A DNA stretch of 5,646 nucleotides from Candidatus Gastranaerophilales bacterium (GCA_944323945.1 CALUUL010000098.1:1-5646); one strand, 5' to 3'. Positions 1 through 5,569 are shown, numbered from the stretch's first letter. The notes: generated from the letters alone by a model not told the origin. Program-made: numbers and translations.

Positions 1-76
1 GAAATTAAAAAATCCTAAACTTGTAGATTTGCATTTGTTATCATTTTGGACGCGGGTTCGACTCCCGCCGTCTCCA
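1..76 (+). ncRNA. ssrA: tmRNA, 3' end (partial at left edge)
   Basis: This is the 3' portion of transfer-messenger RNA, which rescues stalled ribosomes. The T arm is clear: stem GCGGG (52-56), loop TTCGACT (57-63), stem CCCGC (64-68). It is followed by the seven-base acceptor strand CGTCTCC (69-75) and discriminator A (76); CCA is not encoded. The lead-in GGACGCGGGTTCGA and the upstream CTAAACTTGTAGA (14-26) are typical of tmRNA rather than an ordinary tRNA. The 5' part, including the tag reading frame, lies left of the window. It could instead be only a 3'-end duplicate left by integration, with the full gene at the other end of the element; the window cannot decide. Confidence 0.82.
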
Positions 77-1518
77 GATTTTTTCAAAAAGTCAAAATTT
101 AATAAGTAATTAAAGACTGAATTAAGCTCTATGCTTAATTCTTTGTCTTTATAAATAAAGTTCGAACCTATTAAATTTAAAATTTGTTTTTTTTCAATGG
201 TGTTACCCTGTAAATACAGTTGTGGTAAGTCTTTTGCTATTCCTAATAATAAGTTCGAACCTTCTCTTAAAGTGTCATTTGTTCTACTTATACTTTGAAG
301 TTGAATTGATAGTTTATTTTTTTCCTTTTGCCATGCTCTATTTTTTTCTTCCCAAAATTCTAAAGAAATTTTTCCGTCAACTTTATCTTCATAAAGTGAA
401 TCAAGTCTTTTTTCTAAAATTGCAAGTTTCTTTGCAATTTGCTCATAACTATTTGTGCTATATTCAACACTCATGTTATTCATTTCTTTTACTGCATGTA
501 AAACTTTTGGATAAATATCTTCAGGAATTGCTTTCGAGATTTTATTTAATAACTCCATAATTAGTTTATCAAATTTTTCTTCACGAATGTAATCCCTTTT
601 GCAAGTACCACCACGTTTACCTGTACAGTGATAATATATATACTTCCCTTTTTTTAATTCTGCCGTTAATTGGCAACCACAATAACCACATCTAATAACC
701 CCTGTATATGGAAATTCAACATCATGCGTGCGTGCTTTTGATTGATTAAACATCTTTTGAACTTTGTTATATAATTCAACACTTACTAAAGGTTCGTGTT
801 TACCGTCATACACAACACCTTTATATAAAAATTTACCAATATAAAAACAGTCATGTAGTATCTGAATTAATCTTGATTTTGCATAAGGTTTTGTATTGTG
901 ATAAAGACCTTCATCAAACAAAATTTTTTTCACTTGTTCTGCTGAAAGTCCTGAAGCGTAAAGTTCAAATAAACGTTTTACAAATGGTGCTTTTTCTTCG
1001 TCCGGCACAATTATTTTTTTCTTGTCAGGATTTATGATTGTTTTATAGCCAACAGGTGCTCTGTGCGGATAATAACCTTGCGAAACTTTTTCATTTAAAC
1101 CTTTTCTGACTTCTTCAGATAAATTATCAATGTAATTCTTTGCCATAAGAACCTTAATGCCATGAATAAATTTATCGTGTGAGCGTGAATTTTTACTGAT
1201 AATTGAATTTTCTTTTACAAGATGAACTTCAAAATCGTAATCTTCTAAAATAACATAATCTTTAAAATTTCTGTATAATCTATCGGTTTTTTCAACAAGA
1301 ATTATATTGATGTTTCTTTCAGTGCAAAATTTCAACATTTCATTGAAGGCTTTTCTTCCTGCTTTTTTTGCTGTTTCAGATTCGGAAAATATTTTTTCAA
1401 TAAAAAAACATTTTTCTTCGGCATAGCTTTTTAAGAAGTCAATTTGTGCAGGAATTGACCAACCTTCCTTTTCTTGTCTGTCAGAAGATACACGTGCATA
1501 TATAACTGCTGATTTCAT
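1..1518 (-). CDS. large serine recombinase (phage integrase), 3' end beyond left edge
   Basis: This site-specific recombinase cuts and rejoins att DNA through a serine-DNA link to integrate or excise the prophage. The frame is open for 506 codons from ATG at 1518 with no stop before position 1. Domains are in the family order. The N-terminal resolvase domain has YARVSSDRQ (nucleophile Ser11, Arg9) and DRLYR (Arg80, Arg83). The recombinase domain, about 140-260, includes GYYPHRAPVGY. A zinc ribbon has Cys277, Cys280, Cys298 and Cys306, and a Glu/Lys-rich coiled coil spans about 350-410. Residues from about 481 are encoded antisense to the tmRNA, so the natural C-terminus depends on the att junction. 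No Shine-Dalgarno sequence precedes the ATG. It is transcribed in the same direction as the lysis genes but sits behind a terminator. Confidence 0.95.
   Translation of the reverse strand, partial: MKSAVIYARVSSDRQEKEGWSIPAQIDFLKSYAEEKCFFIEKIFSESETAKKAGRKAFNEMLKFCTERNINIILVEKTDRLYRNFKDYVILEDYDFEVHLVKENSIISKNSRSHDKFIHGIKVLMAKNYIDNLSEEVRKGLNEKVSQGYYPHRAPVGYKTIINPDKKKIIVPDEEKAPFVKRLFELYASGLSAEQVKKILFDEGLYHNTKPYAKSRLIQILHDCFYIGKFLYKGVVYDGKHEPLVSVELYNKVQKMFNQSKARTHDVEFPYTGVIRCGYCGCQLTAELKKGKYIYYHCTGKRGGTCKRDYIREEKFDKLIMELLNKISKAIPEDIYPKVLHAVKEMNNMSVEYSTNSYEQIAKKLAILEKRLDSLYEDKVDGKISLEFWEEKNRAWQKEKNKLSIQLQSISRTNDTLREGSNLLLGIAKDLPQLYLQGNTIEKKQILNLIGSNFIYKDKELSIELNSVFNYLLNFDFLKKSGDGGSRTRVQNDNKCKSTSLGFFNF
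49..83. other. probable prophage attachment site (att) at the ssrA 3' end
   Basis: The prophage genes start immediately next to the tmRNA 3' end, and the integrase gene is the first gene inside the element, the usual arrangement at an att junction. The tmRNA 3' end is a common integration target, though mainly for tyrosine integrases. The exact core cannot be drawn because the other end of the element is outside the window; the boundaries given are only the T arm and acceptor plus the following T tract. Confidence 0.45.
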
Positions 1519-1524
1519 AGAAAT

Positions 1525-1533
1525 AATATAGCA
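1525..1533 (-). promoter_or_regulatory. possible extended -10 promoter of the integrase (leaderless start)
   Basis: On the - strand TGCTATATT matches an extended -10 element (TGn plus TATATT). Only six bases separate it from the integrase ATG at 1518, so transcription would begin at or next to the start codon. That fits the absence of a ribosome binding site. No good -35 hexamer is visible upstream. In DNA this AT-rich, such a match can occur by chance. Confidence 0.4.
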
Positions 1534-1551
1534 CAAAAAAAATAAACATAG

Positions 1552-1584
1552 AAAAATGGTTTGCACAGATAAACTATGCAAACC
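1552..1584 (-). terminator. factor-independent terminator of the late/lysis operon
   Basis: A perfect 8-bp inverted repeat, GGTTTGCA (1558-1565) and TGCAAACC (1577-1584), with an 11-base loop is followed on the - strand by ATTTTTC. It lies 35 bp after the lysozyme stop and before the integrase, so it should end the lytic transcript and insulate the integrase. The + strand side has no T tract, so it acts in one direction. A role as a repressor operator is an alternative. Confidence 0.65.
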
Positions 1585-1618
1585 GAATACATCCGAACAC
1601 AAAACGGACATTAAGAAA

Positions 1619-2047
1619 CTACCCCAAGAACAGATTTTTTTCTGCTTGTCTTCTCTTTTCTAAACCAATAAGAATTTTCCCCCCTGCATATTTCCAACGC
1701 TCAAACTGTTGTGCAGCTTCTTTATATTTTTTTTGATTTAATAATTTTAGCAGTGTTGACTTTGAAAAATTTCCATAACCAACGTTATATTCAAATGATA
1801 CAAGTGAATCAAACTGATTTTGATTTAATGGAACTTTCACTAATTTTGATACATTATTACAATGAATAAGTAAGTCTGTTTTAAGATAGCTTTCCGCCTG
1901 TTCTTGTGTAATTTTTAAACCTGCATGAACTTCTGAACCTGTATGACCGTAGCCAATTGTCCAAACGTTTGCAGGGCATTTATACGCTTCAAGTCTGCAA
2001 CCTTCAAATTTTTTTATTAAGTTGAGTCCTTTTTCCGATATATTCAT
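1619..2047 (-). CDS. endolysin, GH24 (T4/P22-type) lysozyme
   Basis: This is a muramidase that hydrolyses the MurNAc-GlcNAc bond of peptidoglycan at the end of the lytic cycle. The 142-aa length is that of a full single-domain family member. The catalytic signature is clear: KKFEGCRLEAY (Glu15, general acid) and CPANVWTIGYGHT (Thr30). Cys24 stands where T4 lysozyme has its catalytic Asp20, as in a known GH24 subgroup. The conserved NVGYGNFSKSTLL and the C-terminal GLEKRRQAE motif are present. There is no signal peptide, so release should depend on the holin-like protein encoded just upstream. The start ATG overlaps the holin stop (ATGA) and has AGGAGT six bases upstream (2054-2059). It is the last gene of the operon. 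Confidence 0.96.
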   Translation of the reverse strand: MNISEKGLNLIKKFEGCRLEAYKCPANVWTIGYGHTGSEVHAGLKITQEQAESYLKTDLLIHCNNVSKLVKVPLNQNQFDSLVSFEYNVGYGNFSKSTLLKLLNQKKYKEAAQQFERWKYAGGKILIGLEKRRQAEKNLFLG

Positions 2048-2253
2048 TCTTTTACTCCTGTTAAATTGTTTATTCTTTTATGTGCCGATTTTGTACTATC
2101 TTCAACACGCACCATACGTTCAATTAGATTATTGTGTTTGTCTTGCTTTTTAGATAGATTGTTCAGTTTTTCCTCAAATCTCCCCATTTTATAAGCAACA
2201 TATAAGCCTTGTGTGATAACTGCTAATAAAATTCCTACTAATTCGTAACTCAT
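2044..2253 (-). CDS. holin-like small membrane protein
   Basis: A 69-aa protein starting MSYELVGILLAV. It has one hydrophobic segment (about residues 4-21) followed by a charged, coiled-coil-like tail (RFEEKLNNLSKKQDKHNN). It is predicted to sit in the inner membrane with the tail in the cytoplasm. Size, topology and position directly before the lysozyme fit a holin or a holin accessory protein of the XhlA-like type; no family signature is certain. An upstream TTG at 2271 would add six residues. The ATG at 2253 is preferred because it overlaps the stop of the preceding gene (ATGA) and follows a purine-rich GGGGGAAGG. Its own stop overlaps the lysozyme ATG. The chained overlaps suggest translational coupling and a fixed ratio of the lysis proteins. 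Confidence 0.62.
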   Translation of the reverse strand: MSYELVGILLAVITQGLYVAYKMGRFEEKLNNLSKKQDKHNNLIERMVRVEDSTKSAHKRINNLTGVKE

Positions 2254-2768
2254 ACCTTCCCCCAACCACAAAACTTTTGAAAATTATCAACAGAATGAAA
2301 CATTAACCAACGCTTAAATGCACAGACACCCCCAGCTTGAAGCAAACGTTCAAAAATTTTATTTGCAAAATATCTATCATTATCTACATAAGAATGATTT
2401 TCACATAATACATCATGAATTAAAGACGCTATCTTAAATTCAATACTTTCTTTTGTTCCTATTATCCGCCACAAAAAACGAGGTACGCTTGCACCGTCAT
2501 AATCATAAAAAGCATAAATCGTGAAAACATATGTTTTATTTTTAATTTTATCGATTAAACAAACATCTATTGTATTTTTCAAAAAAAGTGGCTTCTTTTT
2601 AGCTTTCTTTATTTCAGCTTCCGACATTACTTTTATGTTAATTTCTTTATTTCTAATGTCAGGAATTTCAGAAAAGCCAACACGACAATATTCATCATCT
2701 TGCCAAGTTATATACTCCCTCTCTTTATAATAAAAGCGAGGGAGTTTTTCAAAACATTTAATGCACAT
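2250..2768 (-). CDS. DUF1353 phage protein
   Basis: This protein carries the DUF1353 pattern: YDYDGASVPRFLWRIIG, then IASLIHDVLCENH with a His-Asp pair, then RYFANKIFERLLQAGG and an aromatic C-terminus. The family is common in phage tail-to-lysis regions. Its role is not established; the conserved Asp, His and Asp residues hint at an enzyme or metal site, but that is inference. The frame also has ATG at 2777, directly against AGAGG with no spacing. ATG at 2768 lies nine bases from that Shine-Dalgarno sequence (2778-2782) and is chosen, giving 172 aa. The N-terminal ~60 residues are lysine-rich and less family-like. It is co-transcribed with and overlaps the holin-like gene. Confidence 0.85.
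   Translation of the reverse strand: MCIKCFEKLPRFYYKEREYITWQDDEYCRVGFSEIPDIRNKEINIKVMSEAEIKKAKKKPLFLKNTIDVCLIDKIKNKTYVFTIYAFYDYDGASVPRFLWRIIGTKESIEFKIASLIHDVLCENHSYVDNDRYFANKIFERLLQAGGVCAFKRWLMFHSVDNFQKFCGWGKV
2714..2745. other. strong inverted repeat inside the DUF1353 gene start
   Basis: ACTCCCTC (2714-2721) and GAGGGAGT (2738-2745) form an 8-bp stem. On the - strand it continues past one mismatch into CTTT/AAAG around a six-base loop. It lies about 20 bases inside the coding sequence. On the + strand it is followed by TTTTT (2745-2749) and so looks like a terminator against antisense transcription. On the mRNA it could slow translation initiation. No function is shown. Confidence 0.45.
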
Positions 2769-2814
2769 TTTCAACATCCTCTAAAACTTAATATTCAAAT
2801 AAATTATTATTCCG

Positions 2815-3066
2815 CTACTGTTTTCCTTCTGGTAAGGTATAATTAATAACTTTACCGTTTGCATTTATATTAATTGTGAAAAAGGTAAAGTGATTTTTTA
2901 TACCTTGTTTACCGCCTTTTTCTTGCGGTTGTTTTTGAATGTTTGCAGTAAAATAACTTTGTTCATTTTGCACATTCTGTACAGGCGTGTTGTTTGTATC
3001 ATCAGAAGCAAATACACTTGCAGAACAAAAAAATAAGATTCCTAAAATAATTAATAATTTTTTCAT
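2815..3066 (-). CDS. small exported protein of unknown function
   Basis: An 83-aa protein with a classical Sec signal peptide: MKKLL, a hydrophobic core to about residue 18, and a likely signal peptidase I cut after SVFA (residue 20). The mature part is about 63 residues, Asn/Gln/Lys-rich, and ends in a short segment with beta character (TFFTININANGKVINYTL). Cys14 lies in the core but is not in a proper lipobox, so a lipoprotein is unlikely. An AAGGGG Shine-Dalgarno sequence lies nine bases upstream. It stands in the late operon before the lysis genes, so an envelope role in lysis or superinfection exclusion is possible. The family is not recognised. Confidence 0.75.
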   Translation of the reverse strand: MKKLLIILGILFFCSASVFASDDTNNTPVQNVQNEQSYFTANIQKQPQEKGGKQGIKNHFTFFTININANGKVINYTLPEGKQ

Positions 3067-3084
3067 AAAAATTTACCCCTTTCT

Positions 3085-3333
3085 TTATTCAATAAATTCT
3101 ACATATCTATTTATATTGCGAGCCATAAATTGGTCTAAAATGTCAAACTCAAAGTGCTGCTTTAAGTTTATTTTCTGCATTAAATCTGCGTTTAAATAAG
3201 CAGTTACAACTTCATCTTCTGTATCCATAATCACTGCCATTGATTTTACTTTCTCAATTTTTTGAGAAAATAAATCTTGTAACCATTCTTTGACTTTCTG
3301 TTTTTTACTTTTGAAATGCACAATTTTAGCCAT
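3085..3333 (-). CDS. small conserved-looking phage protein, unknown function
   Basis: An 82-aa soluble protein beginning MAKIVHFKSKKQKVKEWLQDL. It has a basic N-terminus, a helix rich in charged residues, a short beta-like stretch (SMAVIMDTEDEVVTAYLN, near residues 31-48) and a C-terminal helix. The frame also opens at TTG 3360; ATG 3333 is preferred because AAAGGGGG lies four to five bases upstream. There is no membrane segment or signal. The layout (basic tail, amphipathic helix, strand pair, acidic helix) resembles small proteins common in prophage late regions, but no family is recognised. It ends 18 bases before the exported-protein gene. Confidence 0.7.
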   Translation of the reverse strand: MAKIVHFKSKKQKVKEWLQDLFSQKIEKVKSMAVIMDTEDEVVTAYLNADLMQKINLKQHFEFDILDQFMARNINRYVEFIE

Positions 3334-3402
3334 AAAGCCCCCTTTATGTTCTTGTATCAAGTTGTAAAAAGAAAAATATCAAAAGATATTAAAAACTTGA
3401 AT

Positions 3403-3957
3403 TTAATTATTTAAACTTTGTTTGTATTCGTTAAAAAATTCTTCTTGCTTCAAAGTTAAGAATAGCCATAAATCTGAAACTTCAAGTGGTGTCATATTGA
3501 CTGCATTTTCAGGTTTAGCAGTAATATCATATACATTAATAGTTAATGAACTTATATCAGGCAATGTAGAAGTTTCTATTGTTTCGCTTTGTAAATTCAT
3601 CATAGCCTGTCTTAATTCAAGCATTGTTTTAATTTCAAGTGCTTTCTTGAAATAAATAGAAGTCCATTTTGGTTTATAGTATTTGCCATTCTTATACAAA
3701 ACTCCTGTGTCTAATTTTGTTTTGTATGCTTCATATTCAGCCGTGTTGTCTTCGTCATTTATTTGTCCAACAAGTAAATCCCTTGAAAATGTTTCATAAT
3801 CATTTTTAGAAATAAGTGCTTCTTCATAATAATATTTTTTTTCACCTTCCTCTAAAACAACTTCTTTAATATTTCTGCGTACATAAACGCCGTCAGGTGA
3901 AGAAGTCTTGTCAATTAATGAAGGTTTAATCATACTTTCAACATTTTGGTAATTCAT
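3403..3957 (-). CDS. 184-aa phage late-region protein, unknown function
   Basis: A soluble 184-aa protein. Residues 20-50 carry PDGVYVRRNIKEV followed by KKYYYEEALISKNDYE, a pattern like hypothetical proteins beside tail-fibre genes in phages of low-GC bacteria (from memory, not searched). A helix runs about 100-124 (YFKKALEIKTMLELRQAMM) and another about 156-180. The gene begins four bases after the reverse transcriptase stop, and its Shine-Dalgarno AAGGAG lies inside the last RT codons, so the two are very likely translated together. That makes a link with the DGR possible. However, length and sequence do not fit the usual Avd accessory protein (about 110-130 aa, helical bundle), so a tail-region role is equally likely. 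Confidence 0.8.
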   Translation of the reverse strand: MNYQNVESMIKPSLIDKTSSPDGVYVRRNIKEVVLEEGEKKYYYEEALISKNDYETFSRDLLVGQINDEDNTAEYEAYKTKLDTGVLYKNGKYYKPKWTSIYFKKALEIKTMLELRQAMMNLQSETIETSTLPDISSLTINVYDITAKPENAVNMTPLEVSDLWLFLTLKQEEFFNEYKQSLNN

Positions 3958-3961
3958 TGTT

Positions 3962-5059
3962 TTACTCCTTTTTCTTAAAATGTTTGCCCACTAATTTTTT
4001 ACAAAGTTTAATATTAACGTTTGATTCAATATATTTTTTATAAGCACAATGCGTATTTGTAAAATAAAACCACCCCACATAACTAATCATCTGACAACAA
4101 TCATACCAACTTATTTTTTCTTTTTTCTTCATTTTCTTTGCTTTGCGAATCGCACGCAAAAATATTGAACTTCTGATTGTTGTTTTATCTCTATAAAATT
4201 TAAACCCCATAAAATCAATAGGTCTGCCAATTCTTTTACCTTTTTTGATATAATCAAATAAAAAGACCTGATAATTTGATTTTATTTCTAAGTCTATGCT
4301 TTCAAGATATTGTTTTATTAAAAGAAATTTTTGGTGCAATTCTCTTTTATTACGCCCAAAAATAACTATATCGTCCATGTAACGAACATAACATTTTATT
4401 TTTAATTCTTCTTTTATATAATGGTCGAAAGGTTGAAGAAACCAATTTGCAAACCATTGCGAAGTATAAAACCCAATAGGAAGACCTTCTTTTATTTCTT
4501 CACCGTCTAAATTTGCAGTGTTAGAATCAAGAACATAATAAATAAGTTTCAACATCTTTTCATCATGAATATATTTCTGAAAACGTTTTTTCAGAAGCTC
4601 AATATTTACGCTTTGATAAAAATGATGTATGTCAAGTTTCAAAACATATTTTATTTCTTTTGAATTTCTTCTAATAAATTTTTCAAGATATTTTTTACCA
4701 TAATGAATACCACGTTTAGGAACAGAACCACATGAAAAATCATACATTCCTTTCATAAACATTGGTTTTAATGTTTTTACAACAATATGTTGTACAATTT
4801 GTTCAGGGTAAAAATAAGGTTGTATAATTATTCTTTTCTTGCGAAGAAAGCCGTCATTTATAACACGTGCTTTGTGAACATGCGGAACATATTCACCTTT
4901 TAACAACCATTCTTTTATTTTCTTGACATATTTTTCTTTGTTGGATAATATTCTTTCAACTTCAGGTCTTGACCGTTTACCCAAACTTGCATTCATAAGT
5001 GATGATGAAATTACATCATCACTTATTGCAATTTCAAAGAGGTGGTTATATGATTTCAT
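3962..5059 (-). CDS. DGR reverse transcriptase
   Basis: This RNA-dependent DNA polymerase of a diversity-generating retroelement copies the template-repeat RNA while misreading adenines, making cDNA that replaces the variable repeat of a target gene. Visible motifs in order are: RKKRIIIQPYFYPEQIVQH (residues 73-91); SCGSVPKRG (109-117); KLDIHHFYQS (141-150, catalytic Asp143); EGLPIGFYTSQWFAN (191-205), where the SQ at 200-201 marks DGR-type RTs against the SP of group II introns; YMDD (227-230, catalytic Asp229 and Asp230); and FMGFKFY (283-289). The C-terminal basic, aromatic thumb region has KKEKISWYD and ISYVGW. At 365 aa it is of usual DGR length. There is no maturase or endonuclease domain. 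Two template-like repeats lie just upstream. The start ATG has only a weak ribosome site (GTGAGG, 12 bases away). Confidence 0.96.
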   Translation of the reverse strand: MKSYNHLFEIAISDDVISSSLMNASLGKRSRPEVERILSNKEKYVKKIKEWLLKGEYVPHVHKARVINDGFLRKKRIIIQPYFYPEQIVQHIVVKTLKPMFMKGMYDFSCGSVPKRGIHYGKKYLEKFIRRNSKEIKYVLKLDIHHFYQSVNIELLKKRFQKYIHDEKMLKLIYYVLDSNTANLDGEEIKEGLPIGFYTSQWFANWFLQPFDHYIKEELKIKCYVRYMDDIVIFGRNKRELHQKFLLIKQYLESIDLEIKSNYQVFLFDYIKKGKRIGRPIDFMGFKFYRDKTTIRSSIFLRAIRKAKKMKKKEKISWYDCCQMISYVGWFYFTNTHCAYKKYIESNVNIKLCKKLVGKHFKKKE

Positions 5060-5174
5060 CTCTTACTAAAACCTCACAGATTTTCGAAGGCTACTAATCC
5101 GTGCCTCTTTTTCGGTTAATTTTCACCAAGTGGTGAGGACAACAACCTACATTGTAAGACTATTTTTAGTAATA
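5060..5174 (-). other. spacer between template repeat and RT (probable structured part of the DGR RNA)
   Basis: No credible gene is seen here. In studied DGRs the RNA just downstream of the TR folds and is needed to start cDNA synthesis; position and length here fit that role. The stretch holds a near-perfect palindrome, TCACCA-AG-TGGTGA (5123-5136). It also holds a six-base complementary pair, CCTCAC/GTGAGG on the - strand (5133-5138 with 5072-5077); the second copy is the only possible Shine-Dalgarno sequence of the RT. The two pairings would exclude each other. The structure is inferred by eye only. Confidence 0.55.
5123..5136. repeat. short palindrome in the TR-RT spacer
   Basis: TCACCA (5123-5128) and TGGTGA (5131-5136) are separated by AG. 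As RNA this gives a five-bp stem with a four-base loop. It lies about 40 bases downstream of TR-A in the transcript. Confidence 0.5.
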
Positions 5175-5300
5175 GAGCGACACGCCATAGTTCCAATTCG
5201 AGTGAGAAACGGCATTGTTCACATTCAAAGCGAACACGCCACAAAGCAACCCGTTGTTCGAATTAGCACCAAAACGAGCGAAGCCGTAAATTGTTGCCCT
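5175..5300 (-). repeat. template-like repeat TR-A (second, RT-proximal DGR template candidate)
   Basis: On the - strand this unit has a 111-bp core from GGCTTCGCTCG (5285) to GGCGTGTCGCTC (ending 5175), exactly as long as TR-B, and the similarity runs about 15 bp further upstream. Read in frame it gives GFARFGANSNNGLLCG, FALNVNN, then a YGVSL end: the DGR target C-terminus pattern. Eight of its 37 codons are AAY, as expected for an adenine-rich template. It differs from TR-B at 30 of 111 positions (hand count), 24 of them not at TR-A adenines, so neither is a mutagenic copy of the other. Ten of the twenty changed codons are silent. No VR for it is in the window. It may be a second active template or a relic. 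Confidence 0.68.
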
Positions 5301-5316
5301 TATCTTTTTAGTAAGC

Positions 5317-5442
5317 GAGCGACACGCCATAGTCAACGTTCACGACAGAAACAACGTTATTGACAGTCAAAGCAAAAGAACCGCAAAGAAGACCGTTGAA
5401 AGAACTGCCACCAAAACGAGCGAAGCCGTAGGTTATTACCCT
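5317..5442 (-). repeat. template repeat TR-B (template for the visible variable repeat)
   Basis: The core runs on the - strand from 5427 to 5317. Over the 65 bp that can be compared with the VR at the right edge (5317-5381 against 5582-5646) there are three mismatches, at 5330, 5333 and 5358. At each the template has A and the variable copy has T, C and T respectively. The segment holds nine template adenines, so three hits all on adenine have a chance probability of 84/43680, about 0.002, by hand count. This is the DGR signature and also gives the direction, TR-B to VR. The repeat is followed in its frame by TAC TAA, but the upstream sequence is not lectin-like, so it is treated as non-coding template. 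Confidence 0.87.
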
Positions 5443-5509
5443 AAATTTTAAATGTACGATTTCACGAAATTCATGATAACACAAAATCAAGATATGAAAA
5501 AATTTTTCA

Positions 5510-5525
5510 TGAGCCTTACGGCTCA
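5510..5525 (-). repeat. GNRA-type tetraloop hairpin between VR and TR-B
   Basis: On the - strand TGAGCC-GTAA-GGCTCA forms a perfect 6-bp stem with a GTAA loop, a GNRA-class tetraloop. It is followed at once by an AT-only inverted repeat (ATGAAAAA/TTTTTCAT, 5494-5510) containing six Ts. It can serve as the DGR target-side hairpin, as a poor terminator for the variable gene (the T run begins 8 bases after the stem), or both. The remaining stretch to TR-B (5443-5493) is AT-rich with no feature I can support. Confidence 0.5.
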
Positions 5526-5532
5526 AACAATC

Positions 5533-5550
5533 AGGGGGAAGTTTCCCCCT
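5533..5550. repeat. G/C-rich hairpin downstream of the VR
   Basis: AGGGGGAA (5533-5540) and TTCCCCCT (5543-5550) form an 8-bp inverted repeat; as a folded strand it gives seven pairs with a four-base loop. It starts about 30 bp beyond the VR end, on the side where studied DGRs carry a hairpin or cruciform that helps retrohoming. A smaller stem, CCTC-AAA-GAGG (5559-5569), lies between it and the target stop codon. Nearby C runs allow other pairings. Confidence 0.55.
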
Positions 5551-5569
5551 ATAACCCCCCTCAAAGAGG

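Noticed and set aside
222..560. 112-codon frame on the + strand with hydrophobic character
   Set aside because: Lies opposite the coiled-coil part of the integrase; the Leu/Phe richness is the complement of Lys/Glu codons.
1585..1615. Short TCCG/CGGA inverted pair next to the late terminator
   Set aside because: Only four pairs around an AT-rich loop; chance is a sufficient explanation.
3375..3390. Inverted repeat AATATC-AAAA-GATATT followed on the - strand by a T-rich run
   Set aside because: The stem is only six pairs, five of them A/T, in AT-rich DNA between two genes of one operon. Too weak to call a terminator.
2521..3655. Three short + strand frames (2521-2730, 2987-3199, 3422-3655)
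   Set aside because: Each is antisense to a well-supported - strand gene in the late operon and has no ribosome site or family pattern.
3962..5059. RT as a retron or group II intron enzyme
   Set aside because: Motif 4 carries SQ, there is no intron RNA boundary, maturase X or HNH domain, and template/variable repeats with adenine-only changes lie next to it.
5130..5363. 77-codon open frame on the + strand across TR-A and part of TR-B
   Set aside because: Antisense to the template repeats, Arg/Thr-rich composition, no ribosome site. An artefact of the repeats.
5443..5493. Possible promoter for a separate TR/RT transcript (TATCAT on the - strand)
   Set aside because: No -35 at proper spacing and only a partial -10. 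The TRs may be transcribed by read-through from the target gene.
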